NCBI RefSeq assembly: GCF_032854445.1
Contig: NC_088299.1
Span: 15,619,608-15,683,607 of the forward strand
Length of the DNA: 64,000 bases
Reading direction: 5' to 3'
Source of the DNA: Liolophura sinensis
Taxonomy: Eukaryota > Mollusca > Polyplacophora > Chitonida > Chitonidae
A program made the position numbers and the translations under genes. Each line of letters opens with the position of its first letter. The stretch's first letter is position 1. The notes below the pieces were generated by a model. The model did not search any database, was not told where the DNA came from, and worked only from the letters and a program-made list of their open reading frames with translations. Of the stretch, positions 50,947-61,168 are shown piece by piece.

Positions 50947-51203
50947 GGGGCCTCCGTGGCTCAGTCGGTTAAAGCGCTAGCGCAGCGTAATGACCCAGCA
51001 GTCTCTCACCAATGCGGTCGCTATGAGTTCAAGTCCAGCTCATGCTGACGGCTATACGTGAGAAGGTCTGCCAGCAACCTGCGGATGGTCGTGGGTTTCC
51101 CCCAGGCTCTGCCCGGTTTCCACCCACCATAATGCTGGCCGCCGTCGTATAAGTGAAATGTTCTTGAGTACGGTGTAAAACACCAATCAAAACAAAATCA
51201 AAA
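50947..51203 (+). mobile_element. SINE family A, full length, intact pol III boxes, perfect 14-bp target-site duplication
   Basis: The head has an exact A-box match (TGGCTCAGTCGG) and a B-box-like GAGTTCAAGTCC. The module with CCTGCGGATGGTCGTGGG and GCCGCCGTCGTATAAGTG follows, then an A-rich tail of ATCAAAA repeats. The 14-bp duplication ATCAAAAATCAATG flanks it at 50933-50946 and 51204-51217 without mismatch. Intact promoter boxes and identical flanks indicate a recent insertion. It lies in the large intron, antisense to the host gene. Confidence 0.95.
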
Positions 51204-52216
51204 ATCAAAAATCAATGCTGGTGATGAAGTAATGAAATTGTCCCGATAGGAACATGTACAATGACAAATTGTGTGATCCAGTGAATCAACAAAGACTTGT
51301 TTCCGAACTTGGCAATACTTAAATTGCAAACACACCATGGAGTATCAACAAAGCACTCAGAAAGCATTCTTTCCAAATAAGTCAAAATTTCCAAGGCGGC
51401 TGAAAGTGGGTTGATTTATATACAAGTTGCCAGAGCAACCCAAAATTCAAAAGAATTGTGCAGAACAGAGACAGTATAAGTTTATCAGTGGATGTGTATA
51501 CATACATGTATTCTATAGTCATGTATGCTTCTGGTCAAAGCTAATAGGAACATCACACTGCTCATGACAATGCTATCTCTCAAGCTCACCATCCTGGTTC
51601 TGACAGTCCATAATTGTTACATAGCTTCCCATGCAGATCAACACGTGTCATGTTGAGCGATGTGTTTGTTTATTGATAATTAAAACAAGGAAATCAATCA
51701 GGCTCTTAACTAACCAGGCCTGACAGTTGCCTATTGAGAGATCAATGTATGGAATGTTATCCTGGCCAGGGGGATGTGGAGGGGGATGTGGGTCGGCATG
51801 GCCTGCTAGCTCTGAGGCTCCATATGGACCCCCTTCCCTCCAAACCAAATATACTCAGCTAGCTCGGTCCAACATTTTAATGGAGTTAAAGCTGTTTGAA
51901 AACTTCTATAATGTTTGAAGTATATTTTGATCAAATAATGAACTATGAAAGCAATTCTGAATTCAATGTTCACTAAGAGGGACATTTTGGGTTACCAGAT
52001 TGAATTCAGACTTAACTTCCAGGAACTTAGAAGTCACCGGTGAAACACACTTCTCCATTCATTAACAATAACCTGTTAATATCTGAAATCTGAAAAATAT
52101 GTCATCTGTCAAATGTGAGAACAACAGACACATGTAAAATGAGTTAAATCTAACAAAAAAACTGACTTCAGGGACATTGACCTAATGATGTCAATCTGCC
52201 TACTGAGCTATACATG

Positions 52217-52485
52217 GGAGCCTCCCTGGCTCAGCTGGTTAGCGCGCTAGCGCACTGTAATGTCCCAGGAGTCTCTCACCAATGCGGTCGCTGTGAGTTC
52301 AAGTCCTGCTCATGCTGGCTTCCTCTCTGGCCATAGGTGGGAAGGTCTGCCAGCAACCTGTGGATGGTCGTGGGTTTTCCCCGGGCTTTGCCCTGTTTCC
52401 AACCACACCATAATACTGGTCGCCGTCGTATAAGTGAAATATTCTTGAGTACGGCGTAAAACACTGATCAAATAAATAGATCAAA
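52217..52485 (+). mobile_element. SINE family A, full length
   Basis: The head GCCTCCCTGGCTCAGCTGG contains an A-box, and GAGTTCAAGTCC a B-box. The 3' module and an AAATAAATAGATC tail are present. A 13-bp duplication with two differences (TGAGCTATACATG at 52204-52216 and TGAGCTACACACG at 52486-52498) flanks the element. It is slightly older than the copy at 50947. Confidence 0.93.
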
Positions 52486-52856
52486 TGAGCTACACACGAA
52501 CATGTAAATGGTAAAAGCATTTTTATAATCTCACTGACTTGACTATTTCACCATAGGTCACCCAACTGACCCTATGAATATAGAGGTTCCAATTTCAAAT
52601 CCAAATCTCAATGATTTAGCTGCAGCTACAAGTAGTTTATGAAAGTCAGGATGTATATATACAGTATACAGTATGTTAGGGGGATCAAGTTGGCGAGTCA
52701 AACTCAAACAGATCAAATTAATCAAATAGATTAATAACCTAATAGATCAGTTTCCTTAATTAATGTTTATAAATCCTGATCAATGGCAAAGTTTCGGATG
52801 CTATTGTCTCAACATAAATCCTACACTGGTCCTCATTGTGTTCAAATATCAACTAA

Positions 52857-53748
52857 AACAAATCCATACATTTAAAGCACTCACACATCACTACACTTTC
52901 ACTTCCCTCTATATCTCTCTCTCACACAAATCCATACATTTAAAGCACTCACACATCACTACACTTTCACTTCCCTCTATATATCTCTCTCTCACACAAA
53001 TCCACACATTTAAAGCACTCACACATCACTACACTTTCACTTCCCTCTATATATCTCTCTCTCACACAAATCCACACATTTAAAGCACTCACACATCACT
53101 ACACTTTCACTTCCCTCTATATCTCTCTCTCTCACACAAATCCATACATTTAAAGCACTCACACATCACTACACTTTCACTTCCCTCTATATCTCTCTCA
53201 CACAAATCCACACATTTAAAGCACTCACATCACTACACTTTCACTTCCCTCTATATATCTCTCACACAAATCCACACATTTAAAGCACTCACACATCACT
53301 ACACTTTCACTTCCCTCTATATATCTCTCTCTCACACAAATCCACACATTTAAAGCACTCACACATCACTACACTTTCACTTCCCTCTATATATCTCTCA
53401 CACAAATCCATACATTTAAAGCACTCACACATCGCTACACTTTCACTTCCCTCTATATATCTCTCACATAAATCCACACATTTAAAGCACTCACACATCA
53501 CTACACTTTCACTTCCCTCTATATATCTCTCTCACACAAATCCACACATTTAAAGCACTCACACATCACTACACTTTCACTTCCCTCTATATATCTCTCT
53601 CTCACACAAATCCACACATTTAAAGCACTCACACATCACTACACTTTCACTTCCCTCTATATATCTCTCTCTCTCACACAAATCCACACATTTAAAGCAC
53701 TCACACATCACTACACTTTCACTTCCCTCTATATATCTCTCACACACA
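52857..53748. repeat. Minisatellite, 66-70-bp unit, about 13 copies, nearly free of G on the plus strand
   Basis: The unit runs CACAAATCCACACATTTAAA, GCACTCACACATCACTACAC, TTTCACTTCCCTCTATATAT and CTCTCT. Length differences come mainly from the TATATCTCTCTCT end. Each unit normally has a single G on the plus strand, so a host-gene transcript (minus strand) would be G-rich and almost C-free. Confidence 0.95.
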
Positions 53749-54599
53749 GCATACAGGGCCACACTTTACAATAACGGGCTAAAACCAAAATCTTTTTTAA
53801 CCTGAAGAAGAACATATCTGGGAGCTGCTGAACTTTCAGTCATATATTTGCAATTCTGTGGGTGAAAATTCTTTGACAGACTGACGCGCTGTCACTACTG
53901 GGTTTAACCGATGGTGGTCAGCATCTAATGTGGAAACTTGTTCAGTACTTCCTCAGGATATTAGTTTAGCCACTGACCATGTGACCCGTGCCACTAAGAG
54001 CACGGTATTCGGAGACTATCCTGATTCTGGTGATCAGTCATAATGCTGTAGAACAGTCATCTGTCTGACCCCAGCTTTCTCTCCCACAGCTCATTGTATG
54101 GGCTGTCTGGACAGCGTTCTCCCTGTGACTGACCACACAGTCACTACAATATATAAACATGTATTTAAAAAAAATTTGATAGCAATGTAGGTAAATGTAT
54201 CTCATTTTAGGCTTTGTTGTTCAACATGGGTGCGGAAATTGGAAGTTAGATGTTTGACCTAAGAAGTCCATTTTGGCAGACACCTAGTTACAAATGTGTA
54301 TTATTTCCTTCTAGAGGCTACACATACCATTTTTTCAGCAAAGTCCATATTCACTAATCAGCTCAAATATTTTAAATTTAAGAAGAATAGCACAACCTGT
54401 GCTATATATAGTGTTAGAATGTCGAATGAAAAATTTCAAGAAGCTCTGCTCTGAAAGTCAAAAATCTCCCATACAACCTCTTTAAACATCAATCACCATC
54501 AATTTTTATGAAAATATCTCTACAACTGCAAATCCACAGAACATTTACTGCAAATTTCAGAAGCCTCATCAGCAAAAAACATTTCATTTAACATATAAA

Positions 54600-54793
54600 C
54601 TGTGTTGGGCTAAATATGACAACTGAGCGCTTATACTTAGTTGTGTTGGGCTAAATATGTGACAACTGAGCGCTTATACTTAGTTGTGTTGGGCTAAATA
54701 TGACAACTGAGCGCTTATACTTAGTTGTGTTGGGCTAAATATGACAACTGAGCGCTTATACTTAGTTGTGTTGGGCTAAATATGACAACTGAC
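54600..54793. repeat. Tandem repeat, 41-bp unit, 4.6 copies
   Basis: The unit is TGTGTTGGGCTAAATATGAC followed by AACTGAGCGCTTATACTTAG and T. One copy has an extra TG. Copies are otherwise identical, which suggests recent expansion or gene conversion. Confidence 0.93.
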
Positions 54794-57169
54794 CACATAT
54801 ACATGCTGGTATGACATGGAAAAATATATCAATTTCAATTTCCTTACAGACTGCATCATCTAAAAAGTTTCTGTTTTGATCCAAGGACTGGAGAAACTTG
54901 ATCTAAATCAATCATCAACTTTATAACATCACAAATTACACTGTAATTAGTCAGGTCACAATATGAGAGAGGTTCCTAAAAGTTTAATCTTAAGACAATC
55001 ATAGGCCTAAAAATGGGATTAAGATAAAGAAAAAATACCGCCCATTAGCAATTGATACAAAGAGTTAAAACACATATAAAAAGAATATTTCCTTTACAAC
55101 TAAAAGTGAAAAGGTCTAAATGCCACAATCTACACATGGGAAAGCTACTTTCCTTGGCTGCCATATGTGTGTCTGTCTTTTTTATTGACCAATAAACCTA
55201 AGAGCTTTGTTACTGACTTTGTCTCTGTGTTCTGTACGGGGGCTGTCAGGGCTGTATGGGGGGAGGCCCAAGGGCTGTCATGGCTGTGGGGGTGACATTT
55301 TAAGGTCAGGTTTCTCTTGGCAGAACTTGACCCTAGCAGAGTTTATCATGCCACCTTAGGCACTTAACCTTCAGAACACTGGAATCTCCCTCACACATGA
55401 ACATTTAACAGACTGCTGTATCACAGATTTATTGCCCAAAGCCTTTCCATTATCCCTAGGCAATTAAGCCAGACCAATCAGGGTATATACATTCAGGTTG
55501 TCTTACAACTGGCCCTGTGCACAGACAAATGCACTGACCTATGCTTACAGAAACATTCATGCACTTCTAAATGTAGTAAATTAAAAAAAGGACAGAGCTG
55601 GTCTTAATTGGCGACACTAATCAGTTTTTGATAATTGAGTTGTGCTTCAGTTTTCAGTCCATGTATAAGTACTTATTTGAGGGAGAACAATTCAAACAAT
55701 TCTAGTCATCAAACCAGCTATTCTTCCCATCATGCATCAGTCTTTCGGGTATATCTTACCGGTACTTTTCAAATAGTTCTGCATTTATGTTACATCACTC
55801 ATTGTATGTAGTAACATCAGAGGGTTTATGTAATGGTGGTTACCAGCAACACCAGCCTGACACTTTTGAGCAATTAGCCAGCGTCTTTGACCACAGCCTC
55901 ATGTTACTACATTTAATTCTTTGCCAGCTATGCTAAATTAATGTACTTCTCCAAGATGGCTTTTTACCCAAAATGATAATGAAATTAAAACTCTGTACAA
56001 ACATGCAACCTTTGTATAACCATTTATCATCAGATCTATCAAAGTTAGCCGTATTATAAATATCGACATTGAAATGCCGCCCAACTATACTGACATTAAA
56101 ACTGGCGAATGTAATAACGGGATCTCACTCTATAAACTTCCAACCATATGACTGTCCCGTACACATTAAATTACATGTACACCTTTAATACACTCAAAAA
56201 CAGTTCTTAAATGATATCTTCTTGTCAGAGGAATTTAGGAACTGGATAGTTACAGAAGACTGCGGGCATTTCTTATGGACATGTTCTTACTTAATCAACC
56301 ATAAACAATATGGCTATCAAAAAACACCTTGGGTTTCACATGTTCTGATTATTTTTCTTTCCATCAAAAAACTTGTAACAGAACCAACTGAAAGAAACGG
56401 GACAAGTGCAGCAAACTTTTCAGGTATGTGTCTCATATTATAGTTTTTTCTTTCTGTGGATGTTTTTTTGGTCAACATTTTCTCTGAAAAGAATTGTAAG
56501 ATTAAGGGAGAGATCAGGACATCTTTTTTGCTCAATGTGGTGTCAGTCTTTCTGACAAAAAATTGTTCATGTCTCTCCTGTTTTCTTTTTCACAATAAAA
56601 AAAATGATCTTATATTGACAAAAATCTTTCTTCTCCACCCCCTGAACACCTTCGAAGAGGGAAGAGGAGTTTAAACATTTGTTCAGTGGCCTGAGTCATT
56701 GTTAGCCCGTTTCTACAGAAGAGGGGCTTTTTCTCATGTCAACACACATCACAATGCCATTGAACTTGACAACCAGCAGATAAGAATTTCAAAATTACGA
56801 TACTGCGATGAAGCCGTCCTACTGGACAGAGTAAGAAAATGTGGGTGGCCAAGCGCACATTTTGCGAGCGACTTGACAGGCACTTCGCATCCACAGGGAC
56901 AGGGGGCCTCTAAAAGCCAGTATTGATTCCCAGTGTTGAAACAAACTCGTCATCTATTCTCATACATGTACACTGTGCAGATATGCAAAACTCAAATAAT
57001 ATGCAGTTGAAAACATACCGCCTCCAGAAAAATGTGACACGTTTTCTGGCAATGTGAGCTCCAGCAAAAGGATTGAGATTTGATGATATCAACCATCCAT
57101 TTATGATTACAAAAAATTCTGTCAATTTGTCATACTGAACAAGGGATGAGGGAGGGGGATGGCTGAGAA
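54794..57169. other. Large intron, unique sequence
   Basis: No SINE or array. A short G-rich spot (55237-55265) contains repeated GGCTGTCA phrases similar to the distant 32-bp array unit. Otherwise nothing was seen. Confidence 0.4.
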
Positions 57170-57510
57170 AGTCTGAGAGAGGAGACACGCACCCTAGTCT
57201 GAGAGAGAAGGGACATGCACCCTAGTCTGAGAGAGAAGGGACATGCACCCTAGTCTGAGAGAGGAGACATGCACCTAGTCTGAGAGAGAAGACATGCACC
57301 CTAGTCTGAGAGAGAAGGGACATGCACCCTAGTCTGAGAGGGAAGGGACATGCACCCTAGTCTGAGAGAGAAGGGACATGCACCCTAGTCTGAGAGAGGA
57401 GACATGCAACCTAGTCTGAGAGAGAAGACATGCACCCTAGTCTGAGAGAGAAGGACATGCACCCTAGTCTGAGAGAAGAAGGGACATGCACCCTAGTCTG
57501 AGAGAGAAGA
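57170..57510. repeat. Minisatellite, about 28-bp unit, about 12 copies
   Basis: The unit is GTCTGAGAGAGAAGGGACAT followed by GCACCCTA. Deletions of one to four bases in the GAGAAGGGA segment give length variants. Confidence 0.93.
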
Positions 57511-60037
57511 AAACATAAAATAATTGTCATAAAAATGACACTTCAATTCATTTATTTGAGGGTAATACTTGATGATTATTTGAAAATAATGACAGAAATG
57601 ATGAAACTTTGACTTTTATCATCAACTTCTCAGGCACTGTCAAGAACAAAGTCAAATAAACTTGACTTATCTGGACTTAAATACATATCATTTTCATAAC
57701 ATCACATTGTAGCAGCTTTAAAGCTTTCATCAATGTTATGAATGGTTGTGTCATCAGCAAGCTTTTCATTCTGAGAATCAGTCATACATTTGGGTAGAAT
57801 ATAAATCAGTGTCCCTAAAATTAAGCCTTGCGGAGCACAAAATGTTGTTTTTAGCCAACATTTCCACTAAAACTTTTTGAACTACTTACTATTACTTCTT
57901 GTTCTAGAAAGTAGAGGAAAGATGACTTCATGGAACTTACACATTTAATTTGTCTAACAAAATTAATTGGATTTAAAAAATAGACTGATCATATCTACAG
58001 GCATGATTAATGAACTGTGACCCGCACGGTAAAACATGCTAGTAGTCAGGTAAACAGAAAAGATTTAATCACACTGAAGCTGCATACACTAGTATTCAAC
58101 AAAACAGCAATCTTAACACACAGACAAGCATTTAAAGGGTAATTCAAGATATCACACAATCATTAACAAAAAAAACAAAAAAAAAAATTGGATATAATTC
58201 TCTATCCAAAACATTTATTTTCGGAGGTCTCACATCATCATTAAGATATCTCATCAGAAAACAAAGCTTGAAATGCCAAAATATTTAGAATGCTGCTTCA
58301 CTGAAATGCCATGCCAAAGATGGCAGACATGATCAGTCTGATCATGCAGACATACAATGTATGACCTGTACTTGGTCTATCCACAGGTGCCAACCTTTAT
58401 ACTTAAGTCTTCAAAGCATGATCCTGATACAGCACTGCATCCATTCCTCTCTTAATTAGAGACTGATGTTTTAACACATCAGTATACATGTAGGCCTTCA
58501 TGTACAGTGTAGCAGAGCTGTCAAAACTTTCAGATGGAAGAACTATTAAGCTCAAATTCTCAGAAAGAAAGAAACTTTTCTTGACTTGCAATAAAGCTGT
58601 CCATCTGCTGGCAGCTGCAGAAGAGCACATGACATCTTAATAGTTCTCTGTCTGACACAAACATCAGTGTTAATGTGTGTGGCAGTGAGGTCAGCTGTGG
58701 ATTTAATGGATGCCTGCTCAGTTCTAGCAGCTGCTGACCACTGGTCAAAGAAGGAAGAAGTGAGGGCAAGGTGCCTAAGTTTCTGGTAAACAGCTCAACT
58801 CTGCTGGCATCAGCAGGGGAAGGCCCCTCAATTGTTAAACCTGGTGTAACTACATGTACGTGTATGTAGCTGTCTGTTTAGACATCTGACTTGACAAAGC
58901 ATTTCTTCGTAAAATGAGTGATTTCATAATTACTGAAATAAACTTGCATTATCACAACACGGGCACATTCCTGGCTCCAATCAGCGGTTCCAATCTCACA
59001 CACAAGGGGAGGCTACTCTGGACTAACCAGTATGATGATGGTGGTAGGTGAGCTGAAGCCTTAGACGCTCCTGGTTCCGCAATTACTGTGCAGTTAGTTC
59101 GGAATAATGGCCCTGACTCATATAAATTATTTAATATCTTCAGCCACTGACAGATATCCAACAGATGTTAAGCTATAGTGTGCAATCTCCTACAAAACTG
59201 AACTCGAACTCAAAGCACATATAGTACAAGTTCAGTTACATTGTCTCGTAAACCTGACTTAAGAAGCCAGTATGTGATACATGTACACCACAGATATTCA
59301 GCTGTCAGTCCTACAAACTACAGATATACTTAAGCAAGTCAAAAATAACCCTGAGATTCAGCACTAAGTTCATGCCCGATAGCAACTGAAGTTATCAATG
59401 GGTTTCATAGTCACTTCACATATATGCACGTTGTATATAATAACTTTTGGCAAGATTTTCACTGAAATTGTCAGAATCTGTCACAGTGTATTTTTATGTC
59501 ACTTAACTTTGAATGTTTACGGGCATTTAGAAAGCTGACTTTAACAGCTTATCCAATGAACACATGCTCAACTGTTTCAAAACAAGTGAATCTCTCTTGT
59601 ATCACAGCATGCTAAAATTAAGGTCTTTTGAAAGTAACTACTCCCAAAACACACTAAAAATCTCATCAAAATTCCTACCAGAACAGAACAAAGCTATGTG
59701 CATTAGTCACCTTCCATGGGAGATAGCTCCTTACGCCTGAAAAACACACTTCCATGAAAGGAGTTATCCCCCTTGAACATCCGTCCTAAGTCAGTGTTAC
59801 AGGCCTCCATGAAAACAGATGGTGAGAACTGGGCCACCGCCTACAGATAGTGTTGCCAGACTTTGGTGCAGAACTAGACTCAGTTGCAGCTTGAGGAATT
59901 CTTTGAGAGGATTTCTTAGTTCTGAGATGCACACAGCTTTGGCAGCGATATCTGAGTGCTTCACTTTAGTTCCTACTGTTTTAATGATACAGAGAGACAA
60001 CTGCAATGCGCACGCTAGGATTGACGCATTTACATAC
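57511..60037. other. Large intron, right end next to the finger 2 exon
   Basis: AT-rich unique intron sequence. Several minus-strand frames of 60-90 codons have no recognised domain. No tandem array was seen. Confidence 0.4.
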
Positions 60038-60234
60038 CTGCTCCTCCTCCTCCTCCACCTGTAAAACATCGAGCCTCTTGTTTATTATTAGACCAGCGTC
60101 CCCTCAATGACTGGGCCCCTCTCTGCTGGATCCTCAGCTTTGTCTTGTGACGTGAGCCATTCAGGTGACTCGTCAGTTGTCCTTGGGACGTAACATGCAC
60201 ATTACACACAAAACAGGTGAACTTTGATCCTTCC
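60038..60234 (-). CDS. Internal coding exon: zinc finger 2 of ZMAT3/ZNF385-like protein
   Basis: This 197-bp exon has an acceptor after a T-rich tract (TTTTTTTCTGATAG, AG at 60236-60235). Its donor is strong (CAG then GTATGT, GT at 60037-60036). It begins with the last base of a split codon, contains 65 codons and ends with the first base of the next. The finger lies at the start of the exon: CFVC, 12 residues, H-LNGSR-H, followed by a basic KTKLR stretch. Downstream is a low-complexity linker ending in a run of six Gly encoded by GGA repeats. This finger resembles the third finger of vertebrate ZNF385 more than any ZMAT3 finger. The Gly run could be length-polymorphic. Confidence 0.85.
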
Positions 60235-60440
60235 CTATCAGAAAAAAACAAACAGAATAGATTTAATTTAATTGCTTGTTGCTTAATGCCAAACTGACAC
60301 ATTTAAAGTTATTTTTACAAGGTTACACATGTTTGTATACATCTTTTTCATAGATTCCCAGATTGCTCATGTAAGTACACCTCCACGTTCTTACGAAGAG
60401 TAAAAGAGTCTTCAAGCACAGGTACAAATGTACATGTACA

Positions 60441-60843
60441 CATTCTTACATATTCTTAAATCCTAGTATGCATTCTTACATTCTTCAATCATAGGTATCT
60501 ATTCTTACATTCTTCAATCATAGGTATCCATTCTTACATTCTTCAATCATAGGTACATTCTTCAATCATAGGTATCCATTCTTACATTCTTCAATCATAG
60601 GTACCCATTCTTACATTCTTCAATCATAGGTATCCATTCTTACATTCTTCAATCATAGGTATCCAGGTATCCATTCTTACATTCTTCAATCATAGGTATC
60701 CATTCTTCAATCATAGGTATCCATTCTTACATTCTTCAATCATAGGTATCCATTCTTACATTCTTCTATCATAGGTATCCATTCTTACATTCTTCAATCA
60801 TAGGTATCCATTCTTACATTCTTCAATCACTTGTACACATTCT
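60441..60843. repeat. Minisatellite, 29-bp unit, about 13 copies, inside the short intron
   Basis: The unit is approximately TTACATTCTTCAATCATAGG followed by TATCCATTC. Copies are near-identical, with a few short deletions (for example near 60555 and 60700). The array fills over half of the roughly 740-bp intron between the finger 1 and finger 2 exons, so copy-number change would alter intron length. On the transcribed minus strand the unit is purine-enriched. Confidence 0.9.
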
Positions 60844-60971
60844 TCATAAAGTGATGGGAACATTATTTTCCCTTTCAAACAATGAGGATTCAATTGTTTT
60901 GTGATTTGTTTTGGATAAGGTGTGAGAGCAAATCTAAGTGCAGTTGTACCCAGCGGCTATTGAGCTGTCAC

Positions 60972-61168
60972 AGGTGAGGGGAATATTGGCGGTGGCTGAC
61001 AACCGAAGCTTCTTGGCATGGTTTTTTGCCGTGGTAATGCTGCTCTGCCTGTTTGGGAGAGTTGAAGGACGCGTCACATAGTCCGCAGTACTCCTCTGCT
61101 GTCACCTTCTGCTTGCTGCCAGAGCTACTGCAGTCCACGGAATTGGTTTCAGTCAACAGAGGCTTCAT
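60972..61168 (-). CDS. Upstream coding exon: zinc finger 1 of ZMAT3/ZNF385-like protein, with an apparent register break
   Basis: The acceptor is clear (TTTTATATTTGCAG, AG at 61170-61169). The exon begins with ATG, so translation may start here, or the Met may be internal. Residues about 28-49 form a matrin-type finger: YCGLCDASFNSPKQAEQHYH closely matches the second finger of ZMAT3. As written the frame then reads GKKPCQE, replacing the second zinc His with Pro. In the neighbouring frame, one base away, the sequence reads HAKKLRL, the expected continuation. The break lies at an A6CC run (61027-61020). The donor is unresolved. The end chosen here (CT then GTGACA) keeps the as-written frame in phase with the next exon. 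Weak donors after 61004 and 61001 fit the other frame. The frame could be an assembly indel, a variant or a true change. Confidence 0.7.

Larger units (their letters stand above)
28917..61168 (-). other. Gene span: matrin-type zinc-finger gene (ZMAT3/ZNF346/ZNF385 family), three visible coding exons
   Basis: Three minus-strand exons (61168-60972, 60234-60038, 29194-28917) join in phase. Exon 1 leaves two bases and exon 2 starts with the third; exon 2 leaves G and exon 3 supplies GT, giving a Gly codon. Joined as written they make 672 coding bases, 223 residues plus stop. Each exon carries one zf-met type C2H2 finger with C-x2-C-x12-H-x5-H spacing, although finger 1 is broken at its last His. 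In this family such fingers bind double-stranded or structured RNA, and the proteins are mainly nuclear. From memory, fingers 1 and 3 and the short tail after finger 3 look most like ZMAT3 (WIG1), while finger 2 looks more like ZNF385. Orthology is therefore unsettled. Further 5' exons or exons inside the 31-kb intron may exist. Basis: exons are seen, family is recognised, function is inferred. Confidence 0.8.

Noticed and set aside
50946-51030. Possible tRNA gene (A-box and B-box present)
   Set aside because: It is the head of a SINE with a target-site duplication and 3' tail; no cloverleaf with paired acceptor stem was apparent.
53307-53762. Cys-rich minus-strand frames (MCECFKCVDLCERYIEGSESV repeats)
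   Set aside because: They are the translation of the G-poor 68-bp array; variable unit lengths break the frame and no start or splice context exists.
57170-57510. CRISPR-like regular repeats
   Set aside because: This is a continuous minisatellite without unique spacers, in a eukaryotic intron.
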